DNA from: Oscillibacter sp.
GTDB lineage: Bacteria; Bacillota; Clostridia; Oscillospirales; Oscillospiraceae
Length of the DNA stretch: 64,000 nucleotides
Assembly (NCBI GenBank): GCA_003539495.1
Contig: DPPB01000020.1
Location: 1-64,000, forward strand
Direction of reading: 5' to 3'
In this document: positions 32,047 to 39,764 of the stretch, piece by piece
Layout: the number at the start of each line of letters is the position of its first letter
Numbering within the stretch: the first letter of the stretch is position 1
The notes under the pieces: model-generated
What the model was told of the DNA's origin: nothing
Seen by the model: only the letters and a program-made list of their open reading frames with translations
The model's database searches: none
Translations under genes and position numbers: made by a program

Positions 32047-33879
32047 GTGACCAAGGACGAATTGCGGGAGAAGGCCAATGACCTGCCGCTGGCGCCGGGG
32101 GTCTATCTGATGATGGACAGCGGCGGGCAGGTGATCTATGTGGGCAAGGCCAAGAAGCTGAAAAACCGGGTGAGCCAGTATTTTCAGGACACCGCCTCCC
32201 ACAACAGCAAAACAAAAATGATGGTGTCCCAGGTGGACCGGTTCGACACCATTTTGGTGCGGTCGGAGTTTGAGGCCCTGGTGCTGGAAAACTCGCTGAT
32301 CAAGCGCCATATGCCCCGGTTTAACATCCTCCTAAAGGACGACAAGGGCTACCCCTTTGTGCGCCTGGACAAGGGGGCGGCGTACCCCCGGTTTTCCCTG
32401 GTGAGCCGGGCGGAGGAGGACGGGGCCCGGTACTTCGGGCCCTTTGGCGGGCGGCGGGAGACTCGGCTGGCCATTGAGGCGGTGTGCGGGGCGCTGAAGC
32501 TCCCCACCTGCAGCCGGAAATTTCCCCGGGACATCGGAAAAGAGCGGCCCTGCCTGAATCTGCACATCGGAAAGTGTGACGGCTTCTGCCGCCCGGAGGG
32601 GCCGGGACAGGCGGAGTATCAGCGGCGCATTGAGCAGGCGGCGCGGATATTCAGCGGGCACTACCGGGCCCTGACCCGGGAGATGGAGCAGGAGATGGCG
32701 CAGGCGGCGGAGGAGCTGGACTTTGAGCGGGCCGCCGCCCTGCGGGACCGCATTCGGGCGGTGAGCGTGCTGGGCAAGACCCAGGGGGTCATTGCCGGGG
32801 TATGCGCCGACACGGATGTATGGGGCCTGTACCGGGGCCAGGTGCGCTGGGGCTTCGGCGTGCTGCATCTGGAGGAGGGAAACCTCCTGGGCCGGGAGGT
32901 AAAGGTCCTTTCCGCCGGAGCCGAGGAGGACGAGGGGGAGACCCTCTCCGCCGTGCTGCGGCAATATTACGCGGGCCGGGGCGCAGCACCCAAGGAAATC
33001 TGCGTGGCGGCGCTGCCGGAGGACGCGGAGGCTCTGGAGCAGCTGCTGAGCCGGGACTGCGGCCACCGGGTTAATCTGCGGGTGCCCCAGCGGGGCCAGC
33101 GGGCGGAGCTGCTGCGCATGGCCCAAAGCAACGCCCGGGAGGAGACGGAGCGCATTACCTCCGAGGCGGAGCGGGTGAACAAAACCCTGGAGCAGCTGGG
33201 CGCCCTGGCGGGGCTTTCCGCCGGGCCCCACCGCATAGAGGCCTACGACATCTCCAACACCGGCAGTGCCGACATGGTGGCCTCTATGGTGGTTTTTCAG
33301 GACGGCAGGCCCCTGAAGCGGGACTATCGGAAATTCCAGGTGAAAACCCTGGATCATCCGGACGACTACGGAGCCATGGAGGAAATTTTGGGGCGGCGGC
33401 TCCAGCGGTATTTGGATGGGGACGAAAAGTTTTGTCCGCTGCCGGATCTGATCTTAATGGACGGCGGCCGGCAGCACGCCGCCGTGGCGGAGCAAGCCTT
33501 GGCGGAAAAGGGACTTTCCGTGCCGGTTTTGGGCATGGTGAAGGACGACAGGCACCGGACCCGGGCGCTGATGACGGCCCGGGGGCAGGAGCTGGGCATA
33601 CAGCAGAGCCCGCCGCTTTTCGCCCTGGTGGGACAGGTGCAGGAGGAGGTCCACCGCTTTGCCATCACCTACCACCGGAAAAAGCACAGCCGCAGCGCCA
33701 CGCGGTCCCGGCTGGAGGGCATCCCCGGGCTGGGGGAGGTGCGGCGAAAGAAGCTGCTGCAGCAATTCGGCACCGTGAAGGCCGTGACGCAGGCGGAGCT
33801 GCCGGAGCTGGAGGCGGCCCTGCCCAAGGCCGTGGCCTTGGCGGTGTATGAGCGGTTTCACGGGGTAGAGGATAAGTGA
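32047..33879 (+). CDS. uvrC: Excinuclease ABC subunit C
   Basis: A 610-residue nucleotide-excision-repair nuclease. The N-terminal GIY-YIG domain shows APGVYLM and VIYVGKAKKLKNRV. A UVR motif lies near residues 210-240 (EELDFERAAALRDRI). The C-terminal RNase-H-like domain includes EAYDISNTGSADMVASMVVF and LILMDGGRQH, followed by helix-hairpin-helix repeats. The start is GTG at 32047 after GAAGGAGGGGG. It ends at a good terminator. Confidence 0.96.
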   Translation: MTKDELREKANDLPLAPGVYLMMDSGGQVIYVGKAKKLKNRVSQYFQDTASHNSKTKMMVSQVDRFDTILVRSEFEALVLENSLIKRHMPRFNILLKDDKGYPFVRLDKGAAYPRFSLVSRAEEDGARYFGPFGGRRETRLAIEAVCGALKLPTCSRKFPRDIGKERPCLNLHIGKCDGFCRPEGPGQAEYQRRIEQAARIFSGHYRALTREMEQEMAQAAEELDFERAAALRDRIRAVSVLGKTQGVIAGVCADTDVWGLYRGQVRWGFGVLHLEEGNLLGREVKVLSAGAEEDEGETLSAVLRQYYAGRGAAPKEICVAALPEDAEALEQLLSRDCGHRVNLRVPQRGQRAELLRMAQSNAREETERITSEAERVNKTLEQLGALAGLSAGPHRIEAYDISNTGSADMVASMVVFQDGRPLKRDYRKFQVKTLDHPDDYGAMEEILGRRLQRYLDGDEKFCPLPDLILMDGGRQHAAVAEQALAEKGLSVPVLGMVKDDRHRTRALMTARGQELGIQQSPPLFALVGQVQEEVHRFAITYHRKKHSRSATRSRLEGIPGLGEVRRKKLLQQFGTVKAVTQAELPELEAALPKAVALAVYERFHGVEDK

Positions 33880-33890
33880 ATTTTTGCGTG

Positions 33891-33920
33891 AAAAATGACC
33901 GCCTCCGGCGGTCATTTTTT
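33891..33920 (+). terminator. Rho-independent terminator after uvrC
   Basis: AAAAATGACCGCC pairs with GGCGGTCATTTTT around TCC and ends in a T run, 11 bp after the uvrC stop. Confidence 0.88.
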
Positions 33921-33938
33921 GTGGTTGGTTAGGAGGTA

Positions 33939-33975
33939 CGGATTGCCACGGGCGCTTTGCGCCCTCGCAATGACA
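33939..33975 (+). repeat. Q-family palindromic repeat, copy 6
   Basis: The copy reads CGGATTGCCACG, GGCGCTTTGCGCC, CTCGCAATGACA. The central palindrome is shorter than in the other copies. Confidence 0.72.
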
Positions 33976-34207
33976 CATTACAGAAAATGCGGTGGAGCGG
34001 GCCGATGTGGGGAGCGAACTGAGCGCTACCAGTGGCGAATGAAGCGAAGTGAGCGAGTGGCCGCGGTCAAAATTTCAAGCGTCCGCCGTTAGGCAGCACA
34101 GAAATTTTGGGCACCGCAACATGGTCATCGGCCCCTACGGAGGTTTGACAAGGAACCGCCTGCGTGGAATCCCCTTTAGGCAAGGGGGTCTATAAGGACG
34201 GGGGAAG

Positions 34208-34248
34208 CGGATTGCGAAGCCAGTGTACGCACTGGCTTCGCAATGACA
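34208..34248 (+). repeat. Q-family palindromic repeat, copy 7
   Basis: The copy reads CGGATTGCGAAG, CCAGTGTACGCACTGG, CTTCGCAATGACA. It follows an S unit exactly as copy 4 does, so S and Q behave as one composite element. Confidence 0.8.
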
Positions 34249-34266
34249 AGGGCTTTACCGGGGACA

Positions 34267-35625
34267 TTATTTCTCCTCCCTGGGCAAAACCAAATTCAGG
34301 AACACAGCCATGAGGGTGGCGATGACCACCGGGGACTTGCCGAAGATGGTGGTCACGGCCTCGGGGAACTGAGCCAGGGCGGCGGAGGCCTGTGAGATGC
34401 CCACGCCCAGGGCCGCAGACAGGCCCACGATGGTGGTATTACGGGCGGTGATGCCCTCGGCAGAGATGAGCTTCATGCCGGTCATGGCAATGGTGGAGAA
34501 CACCGCCACGGTGGCCCCACCCAAAACGCACTGGGGAATGGTGGTGAGGGCGGCGGAGAATTTCGGCACCACACCCGCCAGAAGGAGGAAGGCACCGGTG
34601 AGGGCAAAGACCCAGCGGTTGACCACCTTGTTGGTGGCCACGATGCCCACATTCTGAGAGTAGGTGGCCGTGGGCAGGCCGCCCAGCAGCGCCGTTATAA
34701 CATTGGATACACCATAGGCCACGATGCCCCCCTGAAGCTCCCGGGTGGTGGGCTCCCGGTCCATGCCGCCCACGGTGGTGGCGGTAAAGTCGCCGATGGC
34801 CTGGATGGAATTGATGGCAAACAGCAGGCCCAGGGCCACACAGCCGGAGAGCTCAAAGGTCACCCCGAAGGGCACAGGACGGGGCAGGGAGAACCAACCG
34901 GCCCCGGCGACGCCGGAGAGGTCCACCATCCCGGCTGCAAACGCCACTGCATACCCGGCCAGGATGCCCAGGAGAATGGAGGCCAGCTTGCATATGCCCC
35001 GGCCATGATTGGTCAGCAGCAACACCACCGCCAGGGTGAAGGCGGCAATGGCCCAGTTTTGCCAGGAGCCGTAGACCAGGGCCTCAGTGAGGCCACGCTC
35101 CTCCACCACGGATTGATAGGTGTTGCCGGCACCCCCGGCCATATAGTTAATAGCGGTGGGATAGAGGGACAGGCCGATGGTAAAGACCACGGTGCCGGTG
35201 ATGACGGGCGGGAAAAGACGGCGGATGGGCTTTATGAAAAGGCCCACCAGAGTGGCGATGACGCCGCCCACCAGCATGGCCCCGGCCACCGCCGCCATGC
35301 CGCCCCTCCCGGTGGCAATGGCCTGCATGCTGGGCAGATACGCAAAGCTGACGCCGAAGATCACCGGCAGGCCCGAGCCAAAGCGGCCCCCGATGGGGAA
35401 AAGCTGCAGGAGCGTTGTAACGGCGGACAGCACCAAAGACGCCTGGATCAGCAGCACCTGCTCATGGTGAGTGAGCGCAGCGGCGTGGGCGATGATAATG
35501 GCCGGGGTGACGCAGCCTACGATCATGGAAACCAAATGCTGCAGGGCCATGGAGACGGTGAGGCCCACAGGCGGCAGGCCCCGATACCGGAACAGCGCCT
35601 GGGGATCGGCGGTAAATTTTCGCAT
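34267..35625 (-). CDS. NCS2 nucleobase permease (xanthine/uracil type)
   Basis: A 452-residue membrane transporter with about 14 hydrophobic segments. The NCS2/NAT signature is QNVGIVATNK near residue 325, and the substrate-binding TTTVGGMDREP region precedes it. The sequence resembles xanthine or uric-acid permeases more than uracil permeases, but substrate cannot be fixed. The leader is short with no room for a purine riboswitch. A -10/-35 pair is seen upstream. The ATG at 35625 follows AAAGGAGACTTC. Confidence 0.9.
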   Translation of the reverse strand: MRKFTADPQALFRYRGLPPVGLTVSMALQHLVSMIVGCVTPAIIIAHAAALTHHEQVLLIQASLVLSAVTTLLQLFPIGGRFGSGLPVIFGVSFAYLPSMQAIATGRGGMAAVAGAMLVGGVIATLVGLFIKPIRRLFPPVITGTVVFTIGLSLYPTAINYMAGGAGNTYQSVVEERGLTEALVYGSWQNWAIAAFTLAVVLLLTNHGRGICKLASILLGILAGYAVAFAAGMVDLSGVAGAGWFSLPRPVPFGVTFELSGCVALGLLFAINSIQAIGDFTATTVGGMDREPTTRELQGGIVAYGVSNVITALLGGLPTATYSQNVGIVATNKVVNRWVFALTGAFLLLAGVVPKFSAALTTIPQCVLGGATVAVFSTIAMTGMKLISAEGITARNTTIVGLSAALGVGISQASAALAQFPEAVTTIFGKSPVVIATLMAVFLNLVLPREEK

Positions 35626-35668
35626 GATGAAGTCTCCTTTGCAGGGGATCGCAGAAATCTATATAGGA

Positions 35669-35698
35669 AGTATAACACATTTTTAACGGGTAAAACAA
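35669..35698 (-). promoter_or_regulatory. Putative promoter of the NCS2 permease gene
   Basis: On the minus strand, TTGTTT and TATACT are separated by 18 bp, about 45 bp before the start codon. Confidence 0.55.
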
Positions 35699-35712
35699 GG
35701 ATTTCCACAAAA

Positions 35713-35743
35713 CACCACCCCCGGCTTTCCGCCGGGGGTGGTG
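35713..35743 (-). terminator. Terminator between the small membrane gene and the NCS2 gene
   Basis: CACCACCCCCGGC pairs with GCCGGGGGTGGTG. Reading leftward it is followed by TTTTG, so it would stop transcripts coming from the right before the NCS2 promoter. Confidence 0.78.
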
Positions 35744-35754
35744 CCTATTCAATA

Positions 35755-35936
35755 GCCTCGCAGAGTTTGCGTCCGCAGACGCAAAAAATTTTCAATCATT
35801 TTTCACCGCGACATGTGCGTGGGGGAAAATACCTCTCAGGCTGCAAGTGTGGAATTTATTCGCCTGCGGCGAACAAATTATGCGCGCAGCAGACTGCAAC
35901 CTTTTTGTCGGAAAATTCCAAAGGAATTTTCGACAG
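35755..35936 (+). repeat. R1 structured repeat, full copy D
   Basis: Runs from GCCTCGCAGAG to TTTTCGACAG. Hairpin 1 is TTTGCGTCCGCAGACGCAAA, hairpin 2 ATTTTTCACC with GGGGGAAAAT, hairpin 3 ATTCGCC with GGCGAAC, hairpin 4 GAAAATTCC with GGAATTTTC. The GCGCGCAGCAGACTGC core is intact. It lies just 3' of the small membrane gene on the opposite strand. No long flanking duplication is apparent. Confidence 0.85.
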
Positions 35937-35941
35937 GGATC

Positions 35942-36172
35942 TCAAGGGTGGTCCCGCAGATATTGCAGGCGCTTCCAGGCCCGGTGGGCTACCAGGAAGC
36001 CGCCGATGGCCAGAGCGGCGCAGAGAAGGCCCAGGAGGATCATCCACCACTGAAAGGCCGTCACCTCGCAGAGGTAGGCAAAGATGCGGTAAGCCAGCAG
36101 CACCGACACGATGCCCGCAAGGAGCAGGCCCACCAAGAGATCGGTTTTTGTGCAGGTGTCAATACGCTTCAT
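35942..36172 (-). CDS. Small two-helix membrane protein, unknown
   Basis: A 76-residue protein with two hydrophobic segments (residues about 11-30 and 38-60) and a basic C terminus (AHRAWKRLQYLRDHP). I do not recognise the family. The ATG at 36172 follows AAAGGAGGACGCG at a good distance. It lies 69 bp downstream of the carbohydrate-binding protein gene on the same strand and may be the last gene of that operon. R1 copy D begins beyond its stop codon. Confidence 0.6.
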   Translation of the reverse strand: MKRIDTCTKTDLLVGLLLAGIVSVLLAYRIFAYLCEVTAFQWWMILLGLLCAALAIGGFLVAHRAWKRLQYLRDHP

Positions 36173-36241
36173 GGGCGCGTCCTCCTTTGACTTGGTGGGT
36201 CCATTATAGCAAAGAGAGAAAATTGCTGTCAATAGGGGGTG

Positions 36242-38005
36242 TCAGCCCTTTTTGCGGTAAGCCTTGGCTATGACCAGACCCAGGGCCAGGGCGGCGGCGC
36301 TGGCCATGAGCAGCCGCTTGCCGTTTTCATCCAGGGTGAAGGATTCACTCGTCTCGGTCTGTTGGTCGTTCGTAGTTTGGTCGTCTCGGGGGGTCATGGG
36401 CTGGCCGTCTGCGCTGCCGTCCGGGGGCGTGGGGCGGTCGGTGGTGTCGCCCGTGGTGCCCTCCTCCCCGTCGGGATGGGCAGGAGCTTCGCCGGAGGGC
36501 CGGAAATCGCTGTCGCTGTCCGGCGGTGTGGGCGGAGTGCTATCGGAGTCGCCGAAGTTACCGCTTATGACGCCTAAACCCCTGGACGCACCCTGGCCGT
36601 TTATGCCGCTATCCATACCGCCGGGGCCGCCGCCCTGGCCCATGCCCCCGCTAACGCCGTAGGAATCAGCCACCTGGGTGAGGGTAATCTCCTGGGAGGC
36701 GGCACCCAGGGTCAGGGTGTAGGTGCTGCCGAGTTGCATCTCGGGGCAGCTGACCAGCACGGCAGAGAAGCTGTTGGGTGCGGCGAAGGTGAGAAGCGTT
36801 TTGCCGTCGGCAGCTTGCAGGGCAATCTCCGTCCCCGCCGCTTGGGTGGCCCCGGCGTAAAGCAGGGAGGGCTGGGCGGAGGGCTCGGACATGGCCTCCA
36901 GCATGGTGGAGCCGCCGCAGGCCACCACAGTGCCGCCGTTTATGCGGCAAACACCGCCGTTTTCGCTGCCATAGTCCAGGGCGCAGTTGCTGCCCTCACC
37001 TACAAGGCTAATATAGACCAGACCGCCGTTTATATCGATATTGCCGTTGGAGTCAATGCCGTCGGCGTCCCGGCCGGAGGGATTCAGCAGCGTTACGGTT
37101 CCGCCGTTGATGGTGACGCCGGGGAGACTGCCATCGGCGGTCTCCGTGCCGCAGGCGTTGATGCCGTCATCGGTAGAGGTGACAGTGATGTCGCCGTCCT
37201 CTATGAGGATTTCCGGGGACTCAATGCCCTCGTTGCAGCTATTGACAGTGATGCCGCCGCCGAGAATGGCAATGGAGGTATCGCTGTGGAGGGCATCGTC
37301 CCCGGCGCTGAGGATGAGGGACGCACCGGTGATGTGGAGGCTGTCGTTGACATGGATGGTGTCCGAAGGAGCGGTGACGGTGATGGTGCCGCCGGCGATG
37401 CGCAGGCTGTCGTTGGCGGCGATGCCGTGTTTATAGGCGGCGGTGACCGTGAGAGCTCCGGAGCCGTTGATGGTCAGGTCGTCATGGGAGAAGATGGCGC
37501 CGTCGGTCTTATCCGCCAGGGCGGCGGCGCTGTAGGTCTCGCCGGAGATGACGGTGTTTTCCGTGCCGGCGGCCAGGGTCAAAAAGACCTTATCCGCCTG
37601 GTTTATACGGATGGCGGCATCGTTGGAGCAGGTGATGGATACACCGTTTAAGCGGATGAACACCTTGGCGTTCTTTTCGGTGTCTACCGTAAGGCTGCCG
37701 TCTGTAAGGGTGCCGCTGACGTCGTAGTACCCGGCGGAGGCGATGGTAACGCTGCCGCCATTTACATAGGCGCCGGGGCCGCTGACGGTGGCGGTTTCGC
37801 CGCTGAGGGTAATAGTGGCTGTGGCCGCCCAATCAGTGTTTTGGTCGTTAGAGGTGAAGTACTGGGAGGCTTCGCTCTCCTCCGCATCCTCATCCCGGAT
37901 GACCCGGATGCCCAGCCTTTCGCCGTTCATGAACAACACCGTGACGATCAAGGCCAGCACGAACACCAGGGCACAAACGGCGGGAAAATGCTTGTTTGTG
38001 GACAT
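36242..38005 (-). CDS. Surface carbohydrate-binding domain protein (beta-helix, Cthe_2159-like)
   Basis: A 587-residue exported protein. A signal anchor at residues 8-26 is followed by repeating short beta segments (for example DGAIFSHDDLTINGSG, HGIAANDSLRIAGG, DGIDSNGNIDINGG), the pattern of the DUF4353 right-handed beta-helix whose clostridial member binds acidic polysaccharide. A Gly/Pro/Asp-rich linker (about residues 440-550) and a C-terminal helix (MASAAALALGLVIAKAYRKK) then anchor it to the membrane. The ATG follows AAAGGAGATGCC, 12 bp after the DUF4956 gene, so they share a transcript. Confidence 0.82.
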   Translation of the reverse strand: MSTNKHFPAVCALVFVLALIVTVLFMNGERLGIRVIRDEDAEESEASQYFTSNDQNTDWAATATITLSGETATVSGPGAYVNGGSVTIASAGYYDVSGTLTDGSLTVDTEKNAKVFIRLNGVSITCSNDAAIRINQADKVFLTLAAGTENTVISGETYSAAALADKTDGAIFSHDDLTINGSGALTVTAAYKHGIAANDSLRIAGGTITVTAPSDTIHVNDSLHITGASLILSAGDDALHSDTSIAILGGGITVNSCNEGIESPEILIEDGDITVTSTDDGINACGTETADGSLPGVTINGGTVTLLNPSGRDADGIDSNGNIDINGGLVYISLVGEGSNCALDYGSENGGVCRINGGTVVACGGSTMLEAMSEPSAQPSLLYAGATQAAGTEIALQAADGKTLLTFAAPNSFSAVLVSCPEMQLGSTYTLTLGAASQEITLTQVADSYGVSGGMGQGGGPGGMDSGINGQGASRGLGVISGNFGDSDSTPPTPPDSDSDFRPSGEAPAHPDGEEGTTGDTTDRPTPPDGSADGQPMTPRDDQTTNDQQTETSESFTLDENGKRLLMASAAALALGLVIAKAYRKKG

Positions 38006-38017
38006 AAGGCATCTCCT

Positions 38018-38689
38018 TTAGCCCATGTACTCGCCGTTGTAGCTGACCAGAACGGCGCTTTCAACGCCGGGGATCTGGGACAGGGCATTGACAAAGCCGG
38101 TGTTTTCATCCTGCAGGCGAATTTCGGCGTTGAGCTCCACGGCATCGGCCCGGACGGTCTTGCTCTTGACGACGCACTTTTTCACCTTGGTCTGAAGGAA
38201 ATCCATGGCGTGCTTCTCGGCATCCTGATTGGCGCAGTGGAGAACCACCATATAGGGGGCCACATGGCTCTTTTTATTGGCGAACACCAGCAGCACCAGG
38301 CCGATGAACACGCTGCCCAGCACCGCCAGGGGGATCATGCCGGCGGCCAGAACGATGCCCGCGGCGATGGCCCAAAAGAGGAAGGTAATGTCCAGGGGCT
38401 CCTTGATGGCTGTTCTGAAACGGACGATGGACAGAGCGCCTACCATGCCCAGAGAAAGCACCACATTGGAGGTGACGGCCAGGATGACAAAGGTGGAGAT
38501 CATGGTCAGGCCCACCAATGTCACGCCAAAGCTGGAGGAATACATGACCCCGGCATAGGTCTTGCGGTAGATGAGAAAGATGAAAAGGCCTATGGCAAAG
38601 GCCAGGCCCAGGGCCAGCACCATGTCCAGGACAGAAACGCTGGTCACATTTTTCAAAAAGCTGGATTTGAAAATATCTGAGAAGGTCAT
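38018..38689 (-). CDS. DUF4956 membrane protein
   Basis: A 223-residue protein with four hydrophobic segments in the first 130 residues (VLALGLAFAIGLFIFLIY and following) and a cytosolic C-terminal alpha/beta domain. The GALSIVRFRTAIKEPLDI phrase is the hallmark of DUF4956. Family members almost always neighbour VTC-domain proteins and CotH or carbohydrate-binding proteins, as here. Function is unknown. The ATG follows AAGGAGAATCC. Confidence 0.85.
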   Translation of the reverse strand: MTFSDIFKSSFLKNVTSVSVLDMVLALGLAFAIGLFIFLIYRKTYAGVMYSSSFGVTLVGLTMISTFVILAVTSNVVLSLGMVGALSIVRFRTAIKEPLDITFLFWAIAAGIVLAAGMIPLAVLGSVFIGLVLLVFANKKSHVAPYMVVLHCANQDAEKHAMDFLQTKVKKCVVKSKTVRADAVELNAEIRLQDENTGFVNALSQIPGVESAVLVSYNGEYMG

Positions 38690-38725
38690 AATGGATTCTC
38701 CTTTTTTGATTTATTTTTTGGGGGC

Positions 38726-38752
38726 GGGCCGATGTGGGCATCGGCCCCTACG
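38726..38752 (+). repeat. P-family short palindrome
   Basis: The unit is GGGCCGATGTGGGCATCGGCCC followed by CTACGG, read in two parts. It lies in the 84-bp gap between the VTC and DUF4956 genes, inside the operon. Confidence 0.7.
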
Positions 38753-38773
38753 GATGTAATTTGGGGGCGGTGT

Positions 38774-39445
38774 TTATCCGTACACTCGGCAGATGGCGTA
38801 TTTGGAAAAGGCACCGGTTCTTGCGGAGGGCACCTGCACCAGATCCCGAATCACTGCCGGAAGGTATTCGTCCCACTTTACCTCCAGCACTGCCGCAGTA
38901 TCCCCGGCGGGGATGGTGGGGCAGCGAAAATCGAAAAAGTCCGTGCTGCTTAGGCCTGTGTGAATCTCATAGTCCAGCGTCACCCGGACATTGCCGGGGG
39001 CAAAGACAAAGGGCTCCCGGGTATAGTCCACCATAGTCTTGGGGCGCAGGCCCCGGGTGTGCATCTTCCATAGCAGCTCCTGCATCAGGGGCGCGGGGTC
39101 GGCGGCCAGGGCCTCGAAATCGCAGACCAGCAGCGCCTGGGCCTGGGGACGGGTGAGGCAGGTCTGCTCCTTGGCGCACAGGCCGCCCACCTTGCTCTTT
39201 TTCTCCAGCACCAGGTAGCTGTCGTCGCCGTTATAGCAGCGCAAACGGAACTTTTCCCGGCGGCTGATGCCGTCCAGCTTCTCCCGCAGGGCCGTGTCCC
39301 GGAGGTCATCGAAATACAGGCTGCGGACGAAATAGCGGCCGCCCCGGGCATGGGGGTCCGGAGTCATTACGGACGAAAGACGCTGGCGCAGGCACAGAAC
39401 ATCGAAGACGCTGATCTCGTGTTTCCACTCGTGGCGATATTGCAA
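38774..39445 (-). CDS. VTC-domain polyphosphate polymerase-like protein
   Basis: A 223-residue protein with a single VTC domain. YRHEWKHEIS at the start, VRSLYFDD, SRREKFRLRCYN with basic residues for the triphosphate tunnel, LEKKSKVGG and TLDYEIHTG near the end match the family that makes polyphosphate in yeast; bacterial function is less clear. I place the start at TTG 39445 because AAAGGAG lies 8 bp upstream; a GTG at 39454 overlaps that site. First gene of the VTC-DUF4956-carbohydrate-binding operon. Confidence 0.85.
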   Translation of the reverse strand: MQYRHEWKHEISVFDVLCLRQRLSSVMTPDPHARGGRYFVRSLYFDDLRDTALREKLDGISRREKFRLRCYNGDDSYLVLEKKSKVGGLCAKEQTCLTRPQAQALLVCDFEALAADPAPLMQELLWKMHTRGLRPKTMVDYTREPFVFAPGNVRVTLDYEIHTGLSSTDFFDFRCPTIPAGDTAAVLEVKWDEYLPAVIRDLVQVPSARTGAFSKYAICRVYG

Positions 39446-39764
39446 GGAGATCACTCCTTTCCTTGTTGTTGGGGGCAGTATACGGAGCGCACCTTAGAAT
39501 AAGATTAAAAAAACAAAAAATTTCAATTAAACAATAAGTAAAAAATCAAAAGCCCTCCTTTATCAAGGCTAAACAGTGAGCGTTCATATAGGACGCTGCA
39601 AATCTTAGCAAAATCCTCACGCAAAAACTATGGCGGAAAAAGGCGGCGCCTCCGAATTTCAGAGAGGCCGTTAATACACAAATTTGCGCATATTCCCCTT
39701 ATTACACAAAAAGCAGCTGCCGACACCAAACAAGCGTCGGCAGCCATTCGCTGAAATAGATTAT
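39446..39764. other. AT-rich gene-free region
   Basis: No gene is seen. The stretch is locally AT-rich compared with its surroundings and should contain the promoter of the leftward VTC operon (a TATACT box on the minus strand near 39478 has no good -35). Its right end holds the oleate hydratase terminator. Confidence 0.5.
39716..39744 (-). terminator. Terminator of the oleate hydratase gene
   Basis: GCTGCCGAC pairs with GTCGGCAGC; read leftward it is followed by TGCTTTTTGTG. It lies 20 bp after the oleate hydratase stop codon. Confidence 0.82.

Larger units (their letters stand above)
33880..34266. other. Gene-free convergent gap with repeats
   Basis: No gene is supported. It contains the uvrC terminator, Q repeats at 33939-33975 and 34208-34248, a P-like unit ending CCCCTACGG near 34139, and an S unit (CCCCTTTAGGCAAGGGGG) near 34168. 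It separates uvrC from the converging NCS2 permease gene. Confidence 0.65.

Noticed and set aside
34267..35700. Purine riboswitch upstream of the NCS2 permease
   Set aside because: The distance between the likely promoter and the start codon is only about 45 bp, too short for an aptamer, and no aptamer core was seen.
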